Shown here piece after piece: positions 1 through 6,103 of a stretch of DNA of 21,789 bases; the first letter of the stretch is position 1, and each line of letters begins with the position of its first letter. The position numbers were made by a program, and so were the translations under genes. The notes under the pieces were generated by a model that saw only the letters and a program-made list of their open reading frames with translations, ran no database searches and was not told the DNA's origin. This stretch comes from CAYGHG01 sp964349515 (GTDB lineage Bacteria > Oederibacteriota > PGYV01 > CAYGHG01). Where the stretch lies: the NCBI GenBank assembly GCA_964349515.1, contig CAYGHG010000036.1, positions 1 through 21,789 of the forward strand. Reading direction: 5' to 3'.

Positions 1-7
1 AGAAGAC

Positions 8-116
8 GGCAGCATGGCAGACTACGGCAGCATGGCAGACTACGGCAGCATGGCAGACTACGGCGGCATGGCAAACTACGGCAGCATGGCAGCATCGAGA
101 AGAACAGAGGGTTGGA
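8..116 (+). repeat. 18-bp minisatellite array A with trailer
   Basis: Four tandem 18-bp units run from 8 to 79 (unit GGCAGCATGGCAGACTAC, with A/G variation giving GGCGGC and GCAAAC). A truncated unit at 80-93 leads into a non-repeated trailer (ATCGAGAAGAACAGAGG, then GTTGGA) ending near 116. The same trailer follows array B, so array plus trailer behave as one module. Because 18 is a multiple of three and the unit lacks stops in five of six frames, long artificial reading frames appear here; I regard them as non-coding. The array begins almost at the window edge and may continue to the left. Confidence 0.93.
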
Positions 117-138
117 GGGCTGGAGGGTTAGTAACTAC

Positions 139-302
139 GGCAGCATGGCAAACTACGGCGGCATGGCAGACTACGGCGGCATGGCAGACTACGGCGGCAT
201 GGCAGACTACGGCAGCATGGCAGACTACGGCAGCATGGCAAACTACGGCAGCATGGCAAACTACGGCAGCATGGCAGCATCGAGAAGAACAGAGGCTTGG
301 AC
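139..302 (+). repeat. 18-bp minisatellite array B with trailer
   Basis: Seven 18-bp units of the same family as array A run from 139 to 264. A partial unit and the same trailer follow (265-302), here ending CAGAGGCTTGGA. Unit variants are ordered (GGCGGC units clustered at 157-210, GCAAAC units at 229-264), which fits local unit duplication. Arrays A and B are separated by about 22 bp of trailer-derived G-rich sequence, so this looks like a duplication of a whole array-plus-trailer module. Confidence 0.93.
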
Positions 303-343
303 GCGACGGTAACTGCGGCTGCATCGCAGCATGGCTGGTACTT

Positions 344-427
344 AAACTGTAGACTGTAGACTGTAAACTGTAGACTGTAAACTGTAAACTGTAAACTGTA
401 GACTCTGAACTGTAGACTCTGAACTAC
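344..427 (+). repeat. Heptamer tandem array (ARACTGT)n
   Basis: Twelve consecutive 7-bp units are present. Eight are clean AAACTGT or AGACTGT (344-399) and four are decayed (AGACTCT, GAACTGT, AGACTCT, GAACTAC). Each clean unit contributes a TAG or TAA on the + strand. With a 7-bp period the stops rotate through all three frames every 21 bp. The array lies between the minisatellites and tsaD. It resembles in form the heptameric short tandem repeats (STRR) described in cyanobacteria, but the unit is different. The first 498 bases hold no gene I can support. Confidence 0.92.
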
Positions 428-433
428 TACGGC

Positions 434-467
434 AAATCCCCCCTGCCCACCTTTGAGAAAGGGGGTT
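434..467. repeat. C-rich/G-rich palindromic repeat upstream of tsaD
   Basis: A run of six C (438-443) and a run of five G (461-465) flank an inner inverted repeat, CCTTT-GAG-AAAGG (450-462). The layout, a C tract then TTTGAGAAAGGGGG, resembles a short palindromic element dispersed in many bacterial genomes; that resemblance is from memory. It lies about 30 bp before the tsaD start and could form a hairpin in a leader RNA. Confidence 0.55.
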
Positions 468-498
468 AGAAAAGACTTTTAGATAAGGAGAAAAAACA

Positions 499-1503
499 AT
501 GATAGTGCTTGGGATTGAGACTTCTTGTGATGAGACTTCGGCTGCTGTGCTTCGGGACGGGGCGCTGATTTCAAATATTATTTATTCTCAGATTGACTCT
601 CACAGGGTTTATGGCGGCGTTGTGCCTGAAATTGCGGCTCGTGAGCATATGGACAAGATTGTGCCTGTTGTGGGGGAGGCGCTTGAAAAGGCGGGTATGA
701 GTTTTAAAGACATTGACGCCATAGCCTTTACATACGGGCCCGGGCTTGCGGGCTCGCTTATCGTCGGGGTGTCGTATGCAAAGGCCGCGGCTTTCAGCCT
801 GGGCAAAAAACTGATTGCCGTAAACCACTTAGAAGGCCACCTGCTTTCTCCTTTTATTGAGTTTCCTGATTTTGATTTTCCTTATCTGGGGCTTGTTATA
901 TCAGGGGGGCATACAAACATATATGCCGCAAAGGCGGTGGGGGATTACGAACTCATAGCTTCAACCCGCGACGACGCGGCAGGAGAGGCTTTTGACAAGA
1001 CCGCCAAACTGCTGGGGCTGCCTTACCCCGGAGGGCCCTCTGTCTCAAAGGCCGCGGCTTTGGGGGACGATAAAAAAATTGTATTCCCGCAGGCGCAGAT
1101 GAAGGACAAAAGCTTTGATTTTTCTTTCAGCGGGCTCAAGACTTCGGTGCTATACTACGTGCAGAGGAATAAAGAGAAACTTGAAAACGGGGAAATAACG
1201 GTAAATGACATTGCGGCCGCATTTCAAAAAACAATAACGCGGTCAATAAGAAACAAAATGAAGAGGATCCTTGAGGAGCACCGGCTCGGGCGGATAGCCA
1301 TAACAGGCGGAGTCGCGGCAAATGCCTTTCTTAAAAAAGAAATAACGGAAATGGGAGCGGAGAGGGGAATAAAAGTTTATGTGCCTTCGATGGCGCTTTG
1401 CACTGATAACGCCGCAATGATTGGCTATGCAGGTTATATGAGGCTGAAAGCGGGTTTTGAGTCGGGTTTTGACGTAGAGGCTGTTGCTGATTTGAAAATC
1501 TAA
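499..1503 (+). CDS. tsaD: tRNA N6-threonylcarbamoyladenosine transferase TsaD
   Basis: TsaD transfers the threonylcarbamoyl group from threonylcarbamoyl-AMP to A37 of ANN-decoding tRNAs, working in the cytoplasm with TsaB and TsaE. The 334-residue product has the normal family length. It shows the ASKHA-fold N-terminal motif GIETSCDETSAAVL (5-18), the metal-binding NHLEGH segment (His110, His114), the nucleotide loop SGGHT, the DDAAGEAFDK stretch, FSFSGLKT, ITGGVAANAFL, and the third metal ligand Asp303 in CTDNAAM. An AAGGAG ribosome site (485-490) fixes the ATG start. The gene is 13 bp upstream of the MgtC-like gene and probably co-transcribed with it. No partner gene (tsaB, tsaE, tsaC) is in the window. 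Identity is secure. Confidence 0.97.
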   Translation: MIVLGIETSCDETSAAVLRDGALISNIIYSQIDSHRVYGGVVPEIAAREHMDKIVPVVGEALEKAGMSFKDIDAIAFTYGPGLAGSLIVGVSYAKAAAFSLGKKLIAVNHLEGHLLSPFIEFPDFDFPYLGLVISGGHTNIYAAKAVGDYELIASTRDDAAGEAFDKTAKLLGLPYPGGPSVSKAAALGDDKKIVFPQAQMKDKSFDFSFSGLKTSVLYYVQRNKEKLENGEITVNDIAAAFQKTITRSIRNKMKRILEEHRLGRIAITGGVAANAFLKKEITEMGAERGIKVYVPSMALCTDNAAMIGYAGYMRLKAGFESGFDVEAVADLKI

Positions 1504-1516
1504 TGCGGAGGGAAAA

Positions 1517-2017
1517 ATGTCGGAACAGGAGATAGCGATAAAGATAGCTGTAATAGTGGTGTTAAGCGGCCTGGTAGGGCTCGACAGGGAACTGAGGCAC
1601 AAGCCGGCAGGCGCCAAGACGCATATACTCGTGGGCCTCGGATCCACGATATTTACGCTCGCTTCACTGAATATATTCCTGATGTACGGCGACAAGACGC
1701 CTGTTGACCCGGGCAGGATAGCCGCGCAGATAGTGACCGGAATAGGTTTCCTGGGCGCAGGCACCATAATACAGTCGGGCGGAAACGTGCGTGGGCTTAC
1801 CACTGCGGCCAGCCTTTGGGCGGTAGCCGGCATAGGGATAGCCGTGGGTATGGGGATGTACTACCTCGCTGCGGTTTCTGCAGCCGCTATAATGCTCGTG
1901 TTTCTGGTGATAAACAGGATAATGGCTGTTGTCAGCAAACAGGTGACAGATGCTGAGATAAAAATAAAGGGCATGAAGGGCAAGAAAATCAAACGCGGCG
2001 AAGATGACCCTGTTTGA
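1517..2017 (+). CDS. MgtC/SapB family inner-membrane protein
   Basis: This is a 166-residue hydrophobic protein. Predicted membrane segments lie at about 7-23, 37-57, 68-86 and 97-133. The family signature is visible as LDRELRHKPAGAKTH followed by LVGLGS (residues 22-43), and IGFLGAGTII at 75-84. MgtC relatives are linked to growth at low magnesium and, in pathogens, to survival in macrophages by affecting F-type ATPase or phosphate balance. For this small version, which lacks the long C-terminal ACT-like domain of Salmonella MgtC, the role is unknown. A short basic-acidic tail follows the last helix. GGAGGG at 1507-1512 supports the ATG. Its 3' end overlaps the dus gene by 14 bp, indicating coupled translation. 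Confidence 0.9.
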   Translation: MSEQEIAIKIAVIVVLSGLVGLDRELRHKPAGAKTHILVGLGSTIFTLASLNIFLMYGDKTPVDPGRIAAQIVTGIGFLGAGTIIQSGGNVRGLTTAASLWAVAGIGIAVGMGMYYLAAVSAAAIMLVFLVINRIMAVVSKQVTDAEIKIKGMKGKKIKRGEDDPV

Positions 2018-2945
2018 CGCAGTAAGGGAAAATCCATATATTCTGGCCCCGCTGGCGGGCTATACCGACTACCCTTTTAGAAAATTAAGCCGCGAATACG
2101 GCGCTTCTCTCGTCTATACGGAGATGGTCAGCATACACTCCATGACGCGGCGCGGGCTTGACCGCATCAAACACCTCCTCTACTTTGACAAAAGCGAACA
2201 TCCGATAGGCATACAGCTGTTCGGCAATGACCCGGCGCGTTTTCACGACGCCGCCGCGATTGCAGAGTCGCTCGGGTTTGACCTGGTTGACATAAACTTC
2301 GGCTGCCCCGTGCAGAAAGTCATAAAAGCAAATGCAGGGGCTTTTCACCACAAGGATTTGAAATCAGTCGAAGAAACCATAAAGGCCGCTGTCAGCGCGG
2401 TCAAAAAAATACCCGTTTCAATTAAGATGCGCAGCGGCTGGTGCGCTGATACGGTAAACTTCATGGAGATGGCGCGGATAGCGGAAGACAACGGGGTATC
2501 AATAATAACCCTGCACCCGAGGACGCGCTCGCAGATGTTTACGGGGAAATCAGACTGGAGCCATATCAAGGAACTCAAAGAAAAATCAAAACTCTTTATC
2601 ATAGGCAACGGGGATATTAATACGAGGCAGGACGCCCTGCGCATGAAAACGGAAACAGGCTGCGACGCAATGATGATAGGCCGCGCCGCCATAGGGCATC
2701 CGTTCATATTCAGGGAGATTGCCGAGGAAGGGTGGCATCCTGACAGGAGCGAGCGGGTAAAAGCAGCGCTGAGACATCTCGAACTGCTGCATGAGTTTAA
2801 AGGCGGGAGGGGGATTATGGAAATGAGAAAATATTACGGCAGATACTTCAAGGGGTTTGAGGGCATAGGAGAGATAAAGAAAGAACTGGTGGCGCTGGAG
2901 GATTATGGGGAGGTGGTTAAGATGATAAGTGGGATTGAGGGGTAG
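2004..2945 (+). CDS. dusB: tRNA-dihydrouridine synthase (DusB-like)
   Basis: This FMN enzyme reduces specific uridines in tRNA to dihydrouridine. The 313-residue product has the TIM-barrel start LAPLAGYTDYPFRKL (14-28), the EMVS segment, and DINFGCP with catalytic Cys101. KVIKANAGA follows, then IKMRSGW, LHPRTRSQMF, the FMN-phosphate loop GNGDI (201-205) and MIGRAAIGHPFIF. The COG0042/DusB group is clear; assignment to DusB rather than a sibling (DusA, DusC) rests on overall resemblance. The ATG lies inside the end of the MgtC-like gene (14-bp overlap) in another frame. Together with tsaD it puts two tRNA-body or anticodon-loop modification enzymes in one transcription unit. A terminator-like hairpin sits about 180 bp past its stop. 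Confidence 0.92.
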   Translation: MTLFDAVRENPYILAPLAGYTDYPFRKLSREYGASLVYTEMVSIHSMTRRGLDRIKHLLYFDKSEHPIGIQLFGNDPARFHDAAAIAESLGFDLVDINFGCPVQKVIKANAGAFHHKDLKSVEETIKAAVSAVKKIPVSIKMRSGWCADTVNFMEMARIAEDNGVSIITLHPRTRSQMFTGKSDWSHIKELKEKSKLFIIGNGDINTRQDALRMKTETGCDAMMIGRAAIGHPFIFREIAEEGWHPDRSERVKAALRHLELLHEFKGGRGIMEMRKYYGRYFKGFEGIGEIKKELVALEDYGEVVKMISGIEG

Positions 2946-2950
2946 AGGGG

Positions 2951-3047
2951 CGGCAAACGACGGCAGCATCGATAAGAACAGAGGGTTGGAGGCTTGGACG
3001 CTTAGATGCTTGGCAGACTACGGCAGCATGGCAGCATCGCTGGGACG
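2951..3047 (+). repeat. Dispersed degenerate copy of the minisatellite module
   Basis: Directly after the dus stop codon the sequence contains CGGCAAACGACGGCAGCATC, then GATAAGAACAGAGGGTTGGA, GGCTTGGACG, and a fragment of about 1.5 copies of the 18-bp unit (TTGGCAGACTACGGCAGCAT, then GGCAGCATCG). These are the unit and trailer of arrays A and B at the left end, in the same orientation. It joins trailer variants seen separately in array A (CAGAGGGTTGGA) and array B (CTTGGACG). The tsaD-mgtC-dus block is therefore bracketed by directly repeated copies. Confidence 0.85.
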
Positions 3048-3123
3048 TTGGGATGGAACTACGGCGGACATGCCGGTTGACAGGCTTGTCTGGGCGCGGT
3101 GGTGGAGTTGATTTGGTATGATG

Positions 3124-3156
3124 AAATTATGCAGTGCCACTGCAAATTTTCTTTTT
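3124..3156 (+). terminator. Rho-independent terminator candidate after dus
   Basis: A perfect inverted repeat TGCAGT-GCC-ACTGCA (3130-3144) is extended by AAATT/AATTT pairing with one bulged A (3124-3128 with 3145-3149). It is followed by a T-rich run (TTTTCTTTTTG, to about 3157). The A-rich 5' side means it could also work in reverse. It is the first good hairpin plus T tract after the tsaD-mgtC-dus genes, though 180 bp downstream of the last stop. Confidence 0.55.
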
Positions 3157-3215
3157 GTAGACGGATAATTATCATTCGTTTTTTAGAAACCATACCGGGC
3201 TTGAGGTTGATAGCG

Positions 3216-3455
3216 ACACCGTGCTTTGACTCACTTGTCAGCTGAAAGCTTGCTGCAGGCTCAAGACATTACAACCGGAAATGGCAATAAAAAACAGCAA
3301 ATTTGTTATTTGTTAGTGAATACATAGTTTTTGCTTGAAATATTATTATATTATTTACTAATAATGGAAAATTGTTGATGAATGTGCAGTTTTAAAGAAA
3401 TTACTAATAGAATAAGGGTGTTTTTGTTATAATGTCTTGAGTCAAGGCACGGTGT
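3216..3455. repeat. Nested fold-back (inverted-repeat) element, 240 bp
   Basis: Outer arms: 3216-3233 (ACACCGTGCTTTGACTCA) and 3438-3455 are reverse complements at 17 of 18 positions, the exception being a G-T pair. A second pair lies inside: 3260-3275 (CTCAAGACATTACAAC) matches 3426-3441 at 15 of 16. A third, weaker hairpin joins 3310-3322 to 3352-3364 (11 of 13, two G-T pairs). The interior is AT-rich and has no gene. The layout suits a small non-autonomous mobile element or a structured leader/non-coding RNA; I cannot separate these from one copy. No clear target-site duplication is seen, only a TGAGGTT at 3202-3208 and 3455-3461. Confidence 0.6.
3425..3433 (+). promoter_or_regulatory. Extended -10 promoter candidate for the lamin-tail lipoprotein
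   Basis: TGTTATAAT matches the extended -10 consensus (TGnTATAAT) with no recognisable -35. It would start RNA near 3440, about 100 nt before the gene at 3538. A second TATAAT lies at 3467-3472 without upstream support. The extended -10 falls within one arm of the fold-back element, so the element may supply or modulate the promoter. Confidence 0.4.
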
Positions 3456-3537
3456 GAGGTTTTCATTATAATCATTCAACGATATACACTATCTTATAGG
3501 CGGGGGCTTGCGATGAAAATTAATTTAGGAGGGAAAG

Positions 3538-4572
3538 ATGAAATGTAACATGAGAAAAATCTGTTGTGTGATTTTATTGCTTTTGGCCGGTTTATCGGCT
3601 CTATCCTGCAGTAAGAGGTTTCCGACAGGGCCTGCGATAACACCTGCCGCACCGACGCTCACGCAGACGGTTACCGCTACTCTGACAAAGACACCGGACA
3701 ATACCGCCACGCCCTATTTTTCTGCGACAAGCACGCCCGGCAGTTCATCCACTTTTACCGAGAGCATAGTGACTACAGCTACGGATACCTGCACCGCGAC
3801 TTTTACCCCGACCGTGACAGCTACCGGCACAGGCACTATGACCCGCACTGATACGCCCACCGGAACCGAAACCCGGACATGCACACCAACCGTGACAGTT
3901 TCTCCGACAGCTTCTGTTTCAGCGACACATACCGCTACAGCCACGAATACGCCGTTTTACACGCCGACCATTACTCCGACACCGCTTAACTGCAGCTATT
4001 CCGGGAGTGAGGTGGTTATTAGCCAGATATACGGCGGGGCCAGTTCTTCTGTGGCAGGCGCTGCGTACAACTACGATTTCGTCGTCCTGCACAACAGGTC
4101 AGACTGCGCGGTGACGATGAGCAACTGGAGCATACAGTATGCCACCGGCTCCGGAACAACGATAAGTTCCAAACTTACACTTAACGCTACTATACAGGCC
4201 GGCGGGTATTATCTTATACGGATGTACGGCCCCGGCCTGGACGGCAGCACGCTGCCGGCTCATGACGCGTCGGCAGCCGGCATGAGTATTGCCCACAATG
4301 CGGGAAAGTTCTATCTATATGACCAGACTTCTAATGTGCCGCTTGCCGCCTACGGATGCCCGGCTGCTGCTGTAAAAGATTTTGTAGGTTATGGAGGCGC
4401 CGGCGGAGTCAGCTGCTGGGAAGGTTCTTCGCCGGTAGGTTCTGTCCTGATCAATCAGGGCTGCGCGCGAAAAAGCAGCGGATGCCAGGACACAAACAAT
4501 AACAACAGCGATTTTACGGTTGGATACCCTGACCCATTGAATTCTTTGGACGCACCGGTTATCTGCCCTTAG
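3538..4572 (+). CDS. Lipoprotein with Thr/Pro-rich linker and lamin-tail domain
   Basis: The 344-residue product starts with a lipoprotein signal peptide (basic n-region, LLLL core, lipidated Cys24 after SALS). A low-complexity linker of about 120 residues follows (31-150), rich in Thr, Pro, Ala and Ser with TPT and TAT motifs. Residues 150-344 resemble the lamin-tail domain (LTD, PF00932) found in secreted bacterial proteins and ExeM-type nucleases: VVISQIYGG, YDFVVLHNR, NWSIQYA, GGYYLIRMYG, KDFVGYGGAG and a closing DTNNNNSDF. No nuclease or other catalytic motif is present, so a binding or anchoring role on the cell surface is likely but unproven. Seven cysteines in the LTD may form disulfides. 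AGGAGGG (3527-3533) fixes the start. It appears monocistronic. Confidence 0.8.
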   Translation: MKCNMRKICCVILLLLAGLSALSCSKRFPTGPAITPAAPTLTQTVTATLTKTPDNTATPYFSATSTPGSSSTFTESIVTTATDTCTATFTPTVTATGTGTMTRTDTPTGTETRTCTPTVTVSPTASVSATHTATATNTPFYTPTITPTPLNCSYSGSEVVISQIYGGASSSVAGAAYNYDFVVLHNRSDCAVTMSNWSIQYATGSGTTISSKLTLNATIQAGGYYLIRMYGPGLDGSTLPAHDASAAGMSIAHNAGKFYLYDQTSNVPLAAYGCPAAAVKDFVGYGGAGGVSCWEGSSPVGSVLINQGCARKSSGCQDTNNNNSDFTVGYPDPLNSLDAPVICP

Positions 4573-4595
4573 AGGGGTTGAGACAGTACCCGAGA

Positions 4596-4610
4596 CTGCT
4601 TTAATACTTT
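4596..4610 (+). repeat. 15-bp word shared downstream of both lipoprotein genes (copy 1)
   Basis: CTGCTTTAATACTTT occurs 23 nt after the stop of the first lipoprotein gene and again at 6104-6118, 33 nt after the stop of the second. The bases just before are similar (GAGA versus GAGG). A 15-bp exact match in equivalent positions suggests a shared 3' element or dispersed repeat rather than chance. The rest of 4573-4714 holds no gene that I can support. Confidence 0.6.
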
Positions 4611-4683
4611 ACGGACAATGGGACTGAGGATGAGGAATAGGGAAAAGACGAGTCTAAAGGTGCGAAGTTAAGAAGAAAAAAGT

Positions 4684-4697
4684 TCAACGGTCAACGT
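4684..4697 (+). repeat. Two-unit heptamer TCAACGG/TCAACGT
   Basis: Two adjacent 7-bp units differ at one base. It has the same period as the arrays at 344-427 and 21721-21789 but a different unit, and may be a seed or remnant of a third heptamer array. With only two units, chance cannot be excluded. Confidence 0.35.
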
Positions 4698-4714
4698 GAA
4701 GGGCAAGAAATACG

Positions 4715-4758
4715 AGTGCAGGGGAGAGGCCCTCTCTGCAATTGGATTGAACTGCACT
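4715..4758 (+). other. Nested hairpin in the leader of the GNAT gene
   Basis: AGTGCAG (4715-4721) pairs perfectly with CTGCACT (4752-4758). Inside it, GAGAG-GCC-CTCTC (4724-4736) forms a second hairpin. The structure ends about 12 nt before the AAGGA ribosome site of the acetyltransferase gene. It could be a translational control hairpin or another small palindromic repeat. No T tract follows, so it is not a terminator. Confidence 0.5.
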
Positions 4759-4784
4759 TTAAATACGATTGATAAGGATGGATT

Positions 4785-5255
4785 ATGGATTTTACAAAAG
4801 CACAAATACAGGATGCAGATGAGATACTGGCTCTGCAAAAACTTTGTTATAAAGAAATTGCGGAGTATTATGGCGAGCCGGGGATGCCTCCCATGATACA
4901 GAGTATTGAATCCATGCGGGAGCAGATACAGACTCAAACTGTACTTAAATGCATTAAAGAGGGCAGGATTGCGGGTTCTGTGCGGGGTTATGAAAAAGAA
5001 GGGACTTGTTTTATCGGCAGGGTTATTGTGCACCCGGATTTCCGCAGGCAGGGAATCGCGAGGCAGATGATGGCGGCAATTGAAAATTCTTTTCCTGATT
5101 GCAGGCGTTTTGAGCTTTTTACGGGGCACAAAAGCACGCATCTGATCGGGATGTACGGCAAAATGGGGTATAAAGAGTACAAAAAAGAGATGATTACGCC
5201 CAATGTTTCCCATGTATTAATGGAAAAGCAGGTAAAGACTGAGGATAAGGGATAA
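4785..5255 (+). CDS. GNAT-family N-acetyltransferase
   Basis: The protein has 156 residues, the usual length for a single GNAT domain, which transfers an acetyl group from acetyl-CoA to an amine. The start MDFTKAQIQDADEIL is the typical beta1-alpha1 region. Residues about 81-103 hold motif A: VIVHPDFRRQGIARQMM, with the RRQGIA pyrophosphate loop and the preceding V-H-P strand. FELFTGHKS and LIGMYGKMGYKEY form the C-terminal motif B. The substrate cannot be told; nearby genes (two surface lipoproteins) give no pathway. AAGGA at 4774-4778 supports the ATG. The gene stands alone between structured spacers and may be an acquired accessory gene. Confidence 0.88.
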   Translation: MDFTKAQIQDADEILALQKLCYKEIAEYYGEPGMPPMIQSIESMREQIQTQTVLKCIKEGRIAGSVRGYEKEGTCFIGRVIVHPDFRRQGIARQMMAAIENSFPDCRRFELFTGHKSTHLIGMYGKMGYKEYKKEMITPNVSHVLMEKQVKTEDKG

Positions 5256-5261
5256 AAAAGG

Positions 5262-5335
5262 GAAGGAAGACGGGTGTGAAGGTTAGGGCGAGGAAGGCGA
5301 CTGACGCCGGTTTTGGTTTCTTCTTGTCTTCCTTC
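5262..5335 (+). other. Inverted repeat enclosing a hairpin after the GNAT gene
   Basis: GAAGGAAGAC (5262-5271) is the exact reverse complement of GTCTTCCTTC (5326-5335). Between them, GGCG-ACTGA-CGCC (5296-5308) forms an inner hairpin followed by GGTTTTGG. This may be a weak terminator or another foldback repeat. Confidence 0.4.
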
Positions 5336-5337
5336 TT

Positions 5338-5371
5338 AAGCCGGATTTCCGGGCTTACCGATTCGGTTTTT
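5338..5371 (+). terminator. Possible terminator before the CBM-like lipoprotein
   Basis: AAGCCGG-ATTT-CCGGGCTT forms seven pairs with one bulged G (5338-5356). Directly after it, ACCG-ATT-CGGT (5357-5367) runs into TTTT. Taken together this is a plausible intrinsic terminator for the acetyltransferase gene, although the strong stem is ten bases from the T run. Confidence 0.4.
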
Positions 5372-5437
5372 GTGGTAATATAAGAATGAAAAATTCGGTG
5401 CGATGTATTATTGGCTCTGAAAAAACAGGAGGATTTT

Positions 5438-6070
5438 ATGAAACATGTACTTTTGGCAATGGCAGTTTTACTGGTTATAGTCTCTTTCATGTCCTGCACA
5501 AAAAATACTGAACCCATGGCCGGCCCGGCGCAGGAGAATACTGTAGAATCCACTGCTACGGCTACTGCGACTACTACAGCTACAGCTACAGCTACAATGG
5601 TTTACAGCCAGGGCTTTGAAGCCGGCCTTGACGGATGGTTCTCGGAAAATGCAACGATGCAGATTGCGCACGTAATTGACTCAGGACTCGCACGTACGGG
5701 CGCGGGGTTAATTTCCGGCACCGCAAACATTACAACTCATGGTGAAGTCGTTGCAGAAGCCAGGGCGAACCTCAGGAAAGCCTTCAATCCGGCCGCGGAT
5801 GTGACGGACAAAATAATGAGTTTTAATTTTTGGGTTCCCGCAGACCTTGCTCCCATTACGCCGGCTTACGGGACAATTTTATGGTTGTATGATACCACGT
5901 GGAGAAAGATATACGGGCCGGACCTGGCTTCAGCGGGGTGGAACCAACTGACGTTCGCGGTTCCGTCCACAGTTACTTACACGACCGTTGTTAGTCTGCA
6001 ATTTTATAAGAAAGACGCTGCAAGCGCCAACTGGTCAGGCAACGTATATTACGACGATTTCAGCTGGTGA
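5438..6070 (+). CDS. Lipoprotein with Thr/Ala linker and CBM-like beta-sandwich
   Basis: The product has 210 residues counting from ATG 5438, which has a CAGGAGG site (5426-5432). An in-frame upstream TTG at 5411 would overlap that site and is rejected. A hydrophobic signal ends at Cys20 (FMSC), then a Thr/Ala-rich linker (35-53) made of near-tandem GCTACA hexamers. Residues 54-210 look like a galactose-binding-type jelly roll as in carbohydrate-binding modules. They open with SQGFEAGLDGWF, contain FNFWVPADL and GWNQLTFAVPS, and end NVYYDDFSW, the usual last strand. No catalytic domain is attached. It is probably a cell-surface glycan-binding or structural lipoprotein; the CBM family is uncertain. 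Its architecture parallels the lipoprotein at 3538-4572. Confidence 0.75.
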   Translation: MKHVLLAMAVLLVIVSFMSCTKNTEPMAGPAQENTVESTATATATTTATATATMVYSQGFEAGLDGWFSENATMQIAHVIDSGLARTGAGLISGTANITTHGEVVAEARANLRKAFNPAADVTDKIMSFNFWVPADLAPITPAYGTILWLYDTTWRKIYGPDLASAGWNQLTFAVPSTVTYTTVVSLQFYKKDAASANWSGNVYYDDFSW

Positions 6071-6103
6071 GTGATTCGGGCTGGTAAAAAACGGTGCCGG
6101 AGG

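Noticed and set aside
8..302. Possible CRISPR array
   Set aside because: The repeats are directly adjacent 18-bp units without unique spacers, and no cas gene is present.
14..352. Long reading frame with repeated MADYGS units, and its counterparts in other frames and on the - strand
   Set aside because: The frame arises because an 18-bp repeat without stops keeps five of six frames open. There is no ribosome site, and the frame ends in the heptamer array.
3201..3461. TGAGGTT at both sides of the fold-back element as a target-site duplication
   Set aside because: The left copy is 7 bp away from the outer arm, while the right one overlaps its last base, so they do not flank the element symmetrically.
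3513..3548. Eleven-codon reading frame (MKINLGGKDEM) overlapping the start of the lamin-tail lipoprotein gene
   Set aside because: It has only a weak ribosome site, and its own codons are the ribosome site of the real gene. A leader peptide is possible but not supported.
3714..3944. - strand frame rich in Val/Ala opposite the lipoprotein linker
   Set aside because: It is the mirror of the Thr/Pro-rich coding repeat (ACN codons read as VG/AV in reverse) and not an independent gene.
4696..4896. A + strand frame overlapping the start of the acetyltransferase gene
   Set aside because: It crosses the nested hairpin and the true gene start, shows no family features, and the acetyltransferase frame is clearly real.
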